NCBI GenBank assembly: GCA_023515795.1
Contig: JALGPX010000061.1
Location: forward strand, 1 to 59,419
DNA length: 59,419 bases
Direction: 5' to 3'
Source: Amoeboaphelidium occidentale
Taxonomy: Eukaryota > Aphelidiomycota > Aphelidea
In this document: piece by piece, positions 1 through 10,000 of the stretch
How the letters are laid out: each line of letters starts with the position of its first letter
Numbering within the stretch: position 1 is the stretch's first letter
Program-made: the position numbers and the translations under genes
The notes under the pieces: generated by a model
What the model saw: the letters and a program-made list of their open reading frames with translations, nothing else
Told to the model about the DNA's origin: nothing
Databases searched by the model: none

Positions 1-86
1 TAATTAAGAAACTCATTTGTGAAAAATTTTGAGGCTTGATCACGCGTTGCTTATTTTCAGGAAAATACTGTAAAAAAAATCGTCCT

Positions 87-768
87 TTTTTCGTTGTCGA
101 TCAATGTAACGCTTTATACAAGATCGACATTCTACCGGAGGGTTTAACTCTCCCCTTTCGGGGCGTCTGCTGTGCTTCCACCGTTTCCTTACAGCGACTG
201 TTCTTCGACTTTTGCTTTGATTCTCTTACAGTCTTACACTTTTATAGTTTTATAGTTTTACTATACGTACACTCCTTTACTTTTGTAACACACTCATCTG
301 CTCATCTTATTATAAGTTTGCAGAACTTAAAGATACTAACAGAAAATCCTTTTTTAAGAAGAAGGAGTAACATGAAGGGAAGATTTACTCGAAGGCTTCA
401 TGAAGGTTCTGACGATAATACTTCGATTGAACGCTTTTCTGGCAATTCTGCTACTGCTGCTGGAACCTTTCACGACAGCGATTGAAGAGCATCTCGTGCG
501 CCGCAACTGTCTTCAGAAGCTCAGAAACTTTTATATTCAGACACTGAAGCTTATGACACTCAGTCACATGAAATTGAAAAAGCTCTCATAGAGAATAGCT
601 TTAGGCAGAAAAAATTCTTACGTGTGGCGCACAAAGATAGATTGCGTAACGATTCCTTGCCCTTCTGATGATGCAGTCAATGCGCTGAAAGAAGTTGAAA
701 CAAGTCGATCAGGTGTTTCTTTTGAGTTTCATTGATAAGAAGGTTTCGAATGAACGACATTTAAGGCG
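87..768. repeat. Direct repeat, copy 1
   Basis: First copy of an imperfect direct repeat of about 0.68 kb whose second copy follows immediately at 770-1444. By eye the copies differ noticeably in roughly the first 150 bp (scattered substitutions and small indels), but are almost identical from the AT-rich stretch near 235 onward, including the ATG-containing segment at 371-483. Short open frames inside it end early and match no family I know. It could be part of a degraded mobile element or an assembly duplication, since it ends at the single N of the window. Confidence 0.85.
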
Positions 769-769
769 N
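769..769. other. Ambiguous base (N) at repeat junction
   Basis: The only non-ACGT base in the window. It falls exactly where copy 1 of the direct repeat stops (ending ttaaggcg) and copy 2 begins (ttttcgttg). In copy 2 the same ttaaggcg is followed by different sequence (tacgatgag), so the N marks an unresolved join. Confidence 0.95.
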
Positions 770-1444
770 TTTTCGTTGTGGATCAATGTAACGCTTTATA
801 CAAGATCGACATTCTACCGGAGGGTTTAACATTTTCCGCTTCGGGGCGTTCGCCACGCTTCCACCTATTCTTTACAGCGACTGCTCTTCGAGCTTTTGCT
901 TTGACTCTTTTACACTTTTATAGTTTTATAGTTTTACTATACGTACACTCCTTTACTTTTGTAACACACTCATCTGCTCATCTTATTATAAGTTTGCAGA
1001 ACTTAAAGATACTAACAGAAAATCCTTTTTTAAGAAGAAGGAGTAACATGAAGGGAAGATTTACTCGAAGGCTTCATGAAGGTTCTGACGATAATACTTC
1101 GATTGAACGCTTTTCTGGCAATTCTGCTACTGCTGCTGGAACCTTTCACGACAGCGATTGAAGAGCATCTCGTGCGCCGCAACTGTCTTCAGAAGCTCAG
1201 AAACTTTTATATTCAGACACTGAAGCTTATGACACTCAGTCACATGAAATTGAAAAAGCTCTCATAGAGAATAGCTTTAGGCAGAGAAAATTCTTACGTG
1301 TGGCGCACAAAGATAGATTGCGTAACGATTCCTTGCCCTTCTGATGATGCAGTCAATGCGCTGAAAGAAGTTGAAACAAGTCGATCAGGTGTTTCTTTTG
1401 AGTTTCATTGATAAGAAGGTTTCTAATGAACGACATTTAAGGCG
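770..1444. repeat. Direct repeat, copy 2
   Basis: Second copy of the 0.68-kb direct repeat. It continues into unique sequence after ttaaggcg at 1444, whereas copy 1 is cut there. If the full unit is longer than the shared part, copy 1 is truncated or collapsed at N769. No coding potential is recognised: open frames are short and interrupted at equivalent places in both copies. Confidence 0.85.
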
Positions 1445-3154
1445 TACGATGAGATGCGAAGTGCAAATATCGTAATAGAGTCGCTTTTGAAAGACAACTT
1501 GCGGACTTCAACTTTGCTATAGCGCATCATTTATGAGCCAAAGGTCGCTTCAGCGAGAAACCTCAACTACTTTTAAAACGGCGGTCAGGAAACTCCCAGA
1601 CTTGAGCCAAGTTTTGTTTATCTGTAGACTGACGCTTAAATTGTGGCAATTGGAATCGTTTGAGTGGTGTTTTTTGAGACTGATATTTGATCTTATGCAA
1701 AACCTCGATGGGTAACTTCTTGAACATCCTCATCGTACGACTCTATTCCTTTATCTTTGACAGGCAAAGAACTCTATATGCTACTTGGACGCTAAACACA
1801 CTCTACCTATAAGAAAGTTCAGAGTCACATGAACATACGGCAATAGCATTCTCAAGACTCACGCTTGAGAGTTGAATTTCACGCATAGGAAACTTCACAT
1901 GATGACCTTTCAGGATCATCCATCAGAATTGGCACAAGTTGTCGGGGCGCAAGCTATGCCGCCATGTTTTGATCGCGATCGCGCTGTTTCAATCACAGAA
2001 GGAAAGATTATCAAGACTGTTCGTAATAAATTGCATTCCAGACCATCAGAATTCAAATTATCGTTTATTCCCTAAGCCACTTGATTTTTTACGTTAGAAT
2101 GACAGCTTTTTCTAAGGGCTGTTTGATGTTGCGACAAATCTCGAGCAAGAGCGAGCGAAGATCGAATCAAACATCGAAATGTGCTGAATACGTAACAACC
2201 AAGACGAATAGAGGTATAATAAGTACGGATATCGTAATAGGATCACTCAAAGGGCTCGAAGCTCGAGTTTCAGCTTCGTAGCATGAGCGACCCGTTTAAG
2301 TGGGCGAGGTGGTTTTAGCGAGATATCTTCAACATTTCTGACTATTTTAGTCTGAACTTCCTTATAAATTGTCTAATATACTTAAGCTATCGATTGATAG
2401 CGAAATTATAGGCGTCTGTGACGTTTAGGTGTTGTTTCACGATAACTCATTTTCATAGTGGACCTCAAAATCATGAAACTACGCTAAAACTCAACAAAAT
2501 CTATATCCAGAGAAAGGAAACAATACACCCTTTCTATCGGTACATCAAATGTTACAATTGGTGTCTGAATCATTGAGCTATAGGGTCGGAGAAGAATCAG
2601 GTCTGAAATTTCTCCAATCGCATTACTCCGCAGATTTTACATCAACTGACGGCTTGAAGCCTCCGTTTCACTCTACAATTTTTGCATAAGTGAAATCTGA
2701 CATTTTTTACTGAATTACGCCGTTCTATTAGACAATGAAGTTGTTAGAATTGTTCAATCAGTTAGATGAAACAATCACGTCGCGATAAGATGTAAAGAAT
2801 CTAGCACTGGCTGTAAAAATATTTTTCAAACTACCTAAAATATCTTTTTTATACGCGGTCACGCGTGAAATGCCGTTGACATCAAGAACGCTTTCTATGA
2901 TGCGAGTGATGTCGATCCAATTGTTGATTGAATCCGTAAGGAATAATTTCATTATCAAGTCATTTGGCGCTAATTGAATAACGAAACATTTGTACGAAAG
3001 GTATGTTTTACAAGTCTCTAGCCTAACGACGGCCTAGAGTAACTCAAAAGAATGGAGTCAGACGTTAACAACCAAATGCATTTTCCAAAGGAAGATGTCT
3101 CAACTACAGTTAGTAAGATTAACTTTACGCTTTCCTTCTAAAAACTTAGATATA
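1445..3154. other. Gene-poor accessory stretch, nothing recognised
   Basis: About 1.7 kb between the direct repeats and the Fanzor remnant. All open frames are shorter than about 70 codons and none resembles a known protein. A short echo exists between atatcgtaatag at about 1467 and a similar string near 2228. It may be decayed transposon sequence belonging to the same insertion as the Fanzor gene, but I see no terminal repeats or transposase motif that would prove it. Confidence 0.5.
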
Positions 3155-5880
3155 ATGAACTCAATTCATAATACTATGCCAGTGGACGCTGCTCATGCTT
3201 CCTCAGATGTTGATAACATGGAGTCAGACAATGCGCACCCAAATACAAACTCTTGAACTGAAGGACCGGCGGCTGGTAAACGTAAAGCAAACAGCGCGTC
3301 GCCAGTTTATAAGTGTGGTATCTCGGACCACAAGCGTACGAGCCACGGACTTTGCCCACTCAACAAGAAGAAAAAAGTTGTTGAAACATTCGGGTCCAAC
3401 GTTCCTGGTGCTGTTAAAGACGTGTTAAAGATCCCAGCGTTAAACGCTGAGCATGCTGAAGCGAGGGGTGCAAGTGGTCCGCACCTGTTGAATGATGTTG
3501 ATAGTCCCTTGGGGGCTGAAACGAAAACTCCGTGTAAGTCTGGAAGCACGGAGCATCAAAAAATATCCCACAAATCTGGCACATTGTTTCGGGGAGCTAT
3601 CAAAGAAAGATTCAAAGTAGGGGATGAAGAGGAAAGCTTTTGTACTGTTAAAATGGGATTGAACCAGTTCTTAGCGTGCTCACTGGAAGATAATGAAAAG
3701 CAAGCACTTACTGATGTTGTGAATGACGCCGTTCAGAGGCTAACTGATTTAAGTTGTGAAGCAAGCAGGATGCTAAATGGGTTTTTTTATATGGCTGATG
3801 GAGAATAATCATGCTTTTCATGATATAAGGTACTCAGATGGTATAATGTGTCAAGTGTTTCAGGCAGTACAACAAAAAACTCTTAAAGCTCCTTATACAT
3901 TCAAATCGCAGAAAAATGAACTTTTAAAGACATATATGAATGATGTGTATTCTAAAATACGAGACCCAAAAATGGCTTATTGCGACGCTTCTGGACTGGC
4001 AAGCATTGTAAATAGTATTGCCAAAGAATACGCTACTAATGCATTAAATCATATTCAAATGAATATTGTAAGATTCACACGGCAGTATGTTGATTTTATA
4101 CTAAGCAGAGAAGTCGGCTATGAACTTGGCCGGAAAAACTATAATCAGGTTAAACAATTTATACTGGCTGAGCTTGAGAGAAACTCATCGGATTCTAATT
4201 TGAAACGGTTTCCTTTTGAATCTCTTATGTTTACTAAAAAAAAGTTGGTGAAACGTCCTCAGTCTGAACACGATCCTTTGTTTACTTCTCTTATTAAGAT
4301 TTGGGATTCAGCAAGGAATGTTTTACGATGCAGAAACTTGACAAAATCGGTAGTGAAAAAAGAATGGTGGTTGTGTATTCCGTATATTTTTCAGATGCTT
4401 AAGGTTGTTCGCGCAAAATACAAGGAGGTAGCTGAAGAGAGAAAGAAATCTCACAAACGAGGTCGGGCGTTAAGATTGTATTTTTTGGTACCTCTTTGCC
4501 ATTACCAACAACGCCATATTCCTATTGATTGATCTGGACTTAATGAAATTCTGTCTTTGGCTAAACTACACGGGAACTTCAACTCTATGAAGCGCGATGA
4601 TATTTATGACAATCCAGACCTCCAATAGCGGTCAGTTTTTTCATCACAAACAGTTGAAACATTCTGTGACGGATACAAAGTAGAAGTTGCTGATTATCAG
4701 CTAATCCTCCCTAAAACCAAGGTGCCATCTAGAAGGTTTGGATACCATATTACTACAGATGGTGTTCAAGTTGGCATTTCCGTTTTAAAGCCATTAAACG
4801 AAGCTAAAGTGAATGAATGGGGTCTTGATGATGAAGTAGTGTTTCATCCTCTGCCTACGAATTCCGAGACTCAAATAGTTGCGATCGATCCTGGTCGCAG
4901 GAATCTATATGACGCTGTGGCTGGTGATGAAGATTCCAGAGAAGTAATGAAATGTACCAACAGTCGGTGGCGTGAAATCTCTGGAGCGAAGCATGGTTTA
5001 CAAAAAAGAAGCCACTGGATGTCACTGAACAAAGATCTTAATTATTTTGACTAATGGCCCCTCAACAAAGTGCTGCAACACGGAGACTTACAATACTTTC
5101 TTGAAACATTTTTTTTTCAGTTCGGGATCAGGCTCTGGGCTTTTTAGACCTCTGAAGTGGAGGAGACTGCGTTTCAAGACCAGGATCACCAGACAGAAAG
5201 CGTATGATGTAGTTCCGAAAGAGTTGACTGATGGTGATTCTAATTGTATTGTTGCATATGGTGCTAGCAAGTTCAATTGTTTATCAAAAGGTCATGCTCC
5301 TACACCAAACAAACATCGCGTGGTGGAACTTCGAAAAAGATGCAGAACAAGATTGGTTTCTGAGTACAGAACAAGTCAAGTATGTGCAAACTGCAACAGT
5401 CAATTAGAAGCAGTGTACATAAAGTATCAAACTAAGGATCACAAGAAGAAGAAGAAATCGAAACAAAAACTGCGTAAGAAGAAATTATGTTGGGGACTCA
5501 AGAAGTGTATAAACCACTCAGCTGAAGGCATACCGTATAACTTTCGCTGCTTGACTCTCTGGAATCGTGATTTAAATGCTGCAAGAAACATAAGATTCAT
5601 GTTCTTATACAGGAATGCGAACAAAAATGAAATGCCAGATGAGTTTCGGAAGAAGAAAGAAGGCGAAACAAAATCCAATGAACAGGCAGACATTTCAGAA
5701 GCATGCAATTCAAATCAAGATTCCTCTCAGCCTCAAGCGGCAGATCGGGTTACGGCACAAGCGGAGGCGGCTGCCAAAACAAAAAAGACTGTTGCAATAA
5801 CATACGATGGCGTTTGCCGGGTACCCGGCAAACGTCTAGTAAATACTGAACATCAAAGGGAATTAGTGCTTAATAATTAA
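3155..5880 (+). pseudogene. Fanzor (eukaryotic TnpB-like) nuclease, decayed
   Basis: Remnant of a Fanzor-type RNA-guided DNA endonuclease of roughly 900 codons. The N-terminal part has a zinc-knuckle-like motif (KCGxSDHKRTSHGLCP) near 3311-3360. RuvC-I is seen as IVAIDPGRRN with the catalytic Asp codon at 4887-4889. The RuvC-II strand IVAYG near 5250 carries Gly where TnpB has Glu, and a candidate alternative Glu lies 34 residues on (SEYRTS), just before the zinc ribbon (VCANC near 5390). RuvC-III is NRDLNAARNI near 5565-5594. A long Lys-rich insert separates the ribbon halves. The gene is broken: TGA at 3254-3256, a frameshift at the T7 run near 3780-3787, TGA at 4530-4532, TAG at 4626-4628 and another frameshift near 5040-5050. 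The intervals are far from the 30-43-nt local intron size, so splicing does not explain them. It is probably immobile unless supplied in trans. Confidence 0.85.
5811..5834. repeat. Perfect 24-bp palindrome in the Fanzor 3' end
   Basis: A perfect inverted repeat with two 12-bp arms and no spacer, cgtttgccgggt followed by its exact reverse complement. It is GC-rich compared with its surroundings and lies about 46 bp before the Fanzor stop codon, in frame within the C-terminal tail. It is followed by tCTAG and T at 5835-5840. It may be a hairpin of the guide RNA overlapping the gene end, a transposon end structure, or a protein-binding site. The palindrome itself is certain; its role is not. Confidence 0.9.
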
Positions 5881-5956
5881 TCCATAACATTAAATGATAT
5901 TTGGCTACAATCTCTTTATTTTAGCAGCAGAATCTACTAATTTTCTCTTCATAATT

Positions 5957-6807
5957 TTATGCCCAGTTTCCACCAGTGGTCTCTTCACCCCAAGAGCTTG
6001 CGACAGCAGGTGCAGCAGTTGGAGGTGCGAGGCCAGCAGGAGCAGCGTCCCAGTTCAAAGCAGCTGGTTCTTCAGCCCATTCTTGAGGAGCCTGTTCAAA
6101 TGCAGATTCTTTAGCAGCAGCTTCTTCCTTGTTCTCAGCCTCCTCAGGGTCACGGTAGAAGAACATATCAACCATAACGTTCCATGGTTCGCTTCTTGAG
6201 ATGGAGCCACGCAAGCGCAAAACTTCACGAGCCAACAACCAGTACATCAAACCAATGGAGTATTTACCCTTGTTGTTACATGGAATAGCAACATCAACAA
6301 ACTGCAAAGGAGAGTCGGTGTCACACAAAGCGATGGTAGGAATGTTGACGTAAGATGCTTCCTTAACAGGCTGGTGATCAGTACGTGGGTCAGTGACAAT
6401 GATCAAACGAGGTTCCTTGAAAGAACGGGTGATGTAGTTAGTGAAAGTACCAGGAGTGAAACGTCCAGCAACAGCTTGAGCTCCAATGTATTGTGCGAAC
6501 TTCAATGCAGCTCTCTGACCGTAAGGACGAGCTGAGATGACGCAAATATCAGCTGGGTTTTCAATCGCAACAATAATGCGCGCAGCCATGCTCAACTTTT
6601 CCCAGATCTTAGCAATGTTGATCAAGTTAACACCTAATTACAGGTAAATACGCGATTTAAGTAAAGTGTACCATCAGAACGGCGCTTCCAGACATAAGTG
6701 GACATGTGGGTGTTGCAGTTCTTTGCGCCAATGTGGGATTGAGCAGACAAAAGAAGCTGAGCATCTTCCTCGGTTAATTGCAAAGTAGCAGGTAATTTAG
6801 AAGCCAT
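5957..6807 (-). CDS. RPS0: 40S ribosomal protein S0/SA (uS2)
   Basis: Cytosolic small-subunit ribosomal protein uS2 (RPSA), needed for 20S to 18S pre-rRNA maturation and 40S assembly. Two exons joined across a 38-nt intron (6634-6671) give 270 residues, the normal size. Exon 1 reads [20 protein letters not shown]; exon 2 continues with the uS2 signatures [41 protein letters not shown] and [20 protein letters not shown]. The acidic Ala/Glu/Trp-rich tail ending EETTGGNWA is typical of eukaryotic S0/SA. Its 3' end lies only 76 bp from the Fanzor remnant, so this gene marks the boundary between the accessory end and conserved genome. Confidence 0.97.
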
Positions 6808-7054
6808 TTTCACTCGATAAAAGTTTTTTTAAGAACTTGAAGACGTCGAGTATTCCAACTAGAAAAAAATTGTCTTCGTGATCGACAAATTCTTCGGTCA
6901 AGAGAAGATTCCAAGTCGAGAACAGTTTCATGGCATGTAAGAGCTATGATCAAATTGCCCATGTACACTTACGGAATAACTAGCGGCCCACATATGTAAT
7001 GGGTGCTTCAGACTCCTAATTCGTGCACCTTCCCGTCAAAACGCAATAGAGAAT

Positions 7055-10000
7055 TTATTGTTGCGAATTCAGCGAAATGTTATCGTCCTTCTCGAATATG
7101 ATACTTTGCTCTTCTTTCAAGAATCCTATTGATGAAATTGTTCCTGAAGTTTCTCTGGTAATTGGCTTGTCCTGTAAATATGATTCGACCTTTTCTTTCA
7201 TCACTTTGAAACCATCATCAAGTGACGCGTTGAATTCAGTTTGATCTTCTGGCGAATGCATTTTGCTCAGGTGTAGGGCTTTGTGGCAGAGATCAATAAG
7301 GATTTTAAATTTCGAACCAAGCGCTTGAACATGTTCAGCTGGATACTTTGTCCCCTTTGCTTTATCCAAGAATATCGATGCGAACTCAACTGGACCACGA
7401 TTAACTTGCGGCTGAACAATTCCTTGAAGCAAAAGCTGCAAATTCTTCAAGTTCAAAGGGTTAGCGCTAATAACAGCTCTAAGTTTGTCGCATCTATCTG
7501 AAATTGCTTCAATTGAAACCTCGATCGGCGTTAAATCCAGCTAATACATTAGACACAAGAGGTTAAAACTTACCTCTTTGATTTGTGTAATCAAGAGACG
7601 TTTTTTGAAGTATGGGAATGGTTTCTCCACTGTTAAGATTGTTTTTCTTTTGTATTGAATTTCAACTTCACCATGTGCCTTTCCTGAGAGAGTATACGGA
7701 GTTTCAAAGAAGAATTTCGTAAGATTGTTCATCTTATCGAAATAAGTGGTGCGTGTCGCCAATTCATCTGAGGTAAAATAAGGTTCCACATGTACAATTG
7801 ATACATAAGCCTAGCAAAGTATTATAGTAACCATTTTAAAGATCATACCTTGTCTTTGCTCAAAGAAGCTATGTTAATCTTTGATTCTGTCAACAATTCA
7901 AAATTGCCTCCATATTTTTTGGTGAAAGTGTCTGTTAACCTGTAAACTATCTCAGATAATTGAGTAACAGTTTTCTCTTTGTAAATAAACTGCTGTCCAT
8001 CTAAAGCTCCAAACTTGGGTCCAAAGAAGGCGATTTTATAATAGGTTGCTAGAACACGTTTACCAGAAGAGCTCTACAATATAATTAGATAATTGAAACC
8101 GAAACTGACCATAATGCTTTCATAAAACTCTTTGATTTCTCCGTGAGTGGTAGCAAGAAGTTTGTATTGCTTACCCTTTTCATACAAAGGAAGCAACAAT
8201 TTGCATGCTTCTGCACAAAGCTCAAAAAGTTGCGCCTTCTTAAACGATTGCATGGAATTTGTCAAAAATTCAATATAACCATTCTCTGTAAATGCTGGAC
8301 CCTGGCAAATACCTTCCTCATCTGGATTTATATCACCAGCTTTAGACCTTTCTTCCAGCAAATTGGCCGAAATCTTCTCGAAAGCGGTAAAAGGCCCAAC
8401 ATCGATACCTTTCAATTTAAGGTATTCAGAAATTAGGGCTGCACAATGTAACTTGCAGAAGGCGGCTTCTGCGTGCTGACCATGCGTCGTGTGGTGAGCT
8501 GCAAGTGTTTCTAATATGGCAATCCTCAAGTCAGGAGCATTGGAATATCCTTTCGCAAGTCTGAAGAACATATCCTCTTGCATCTCTGGGTCATCTTTCG
8601 ACAGTTCGACTTTGAACTTGTCACGTAGAATGTCAATAAGACCTTGTACGAAATCGCTCACCTAAAAATGAAATGCAACATGAAGGCTTACCAGCTTGAC
8701 AAAAGCTCTTGGAGCGTTCGTGTCCATTGCAGAGCACGACTCAACCGAGTAGAGACCAATTTTTAAATTTTCAGGCACTTTAGCTGTAGTCTTTGACATT
8801 GCTACTGTTAATTGGATTTTGATCTTGCCGATGTTCGATTTTGTTTCCATCAAATTAGCTCTCATTAGAATGTAAGTAGACTCGGCTGCCATCCATCTAA
8901 CTTCAGAAAACGGAGATCCAAGCTGTCTCAGTAATATTTCTGACAAGTCTGCGCACAGTTTGCTTCCTTTTAGAAACAGCTTCGCGAAATCTAGAACGCT
9001 TCGGCCTAGCAATCTCAGTAAACTAGGCAGCAGAGTTTTAGGTTGGGGTGCTAGCATCACGTGCTTCAACACAGCAAATAATCTTTCAAAATCTTTGACA
9101 TTAATGTACGAGCTGGATCTTCTCTCTTGAGTCTTTAGCACTTGTAGTAGATGTGATACAACGCCCGACACAATAACGCTAGTCTCGAAACTTTGATAGC
9201 TATGGAGTATACCCATTATTGGATCCTCATCTAACTGTGCTCCATTAATAACACTCCCTCTGCGTGTTCCTCTCAGGGTTCCAGTTTTAGCTTTGCTTGC
9301 TTCTTGTCTTAGAGTCCCGCGTAATTCCCTTAAATTGGTCGATTGTGAAGGACCCACTTTGTACGCATTCTCGATGTATTTCTAAAAATTTTAAATTTGA
9401 ATATAATACTTGCCTTAACAGTATCGCTGGAGGTTTTTGGTGGCGCAAGAAGGTCGTTTGTTTGCGATTCAGTACTAAACTTACCAGAGAATTTCAAAAG
9501 ATCCTGCATGGCGGATAGCGCATGTAAGAAAGCATTGCATCTTATGCTGCTCTCTCTGTCCATCCATTTAACTAAAACGTCGTTATCCAGATACCTAAGG
9601 ATCATGAGAGAACAAGCGCAAAAACATCTAGCTTCTGCATTGGAAAACTTTCGCTTATTCATTTCGCCGCCGTCAAATCTTGAGAGGTTGTCGCAAAGTA
9701 AAATAATTGTCGGTAGATACATCCCGAAAATCATTCTCTTTGCCTCCAATTCTTTGCATCTCGAATCCATTTCATGCTTCGCAAGCACTGAGAACAGTAA
9801 CATCAGAGCCTTCGTGCGTAATTCTTCATTCGATACTTCTGATGAAATGATTTCCGAAACACCGCTTTGTAGTAAATGAGGGAAGAAGAATTTTGAAAAA
9901 TTCAATCGGTCCGAAGAGACTTGTGATCTTGTAGGTAAACTCAGAGCAGTAGCGTGCTCATAAGAATTCACAATTCGAAGAAAATCCAGTTTGATATTAA

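Noticed and set aside
3254-4628. Alternative genetic code to read through the Fanzor stops
   Set aside because: Other genes in the window end on TGA, TAG and TAA at the conserved positions, and frameshifts are also present, so decay explains it better.
4490-4630. An intron removing the two stops in Fanzor
   Set aside because: It would have to be about 130 nt, whereas all delimited introns are about 30-43 nt, and the sequence between reads as protein (SGLNEILSLAKLHGNF).
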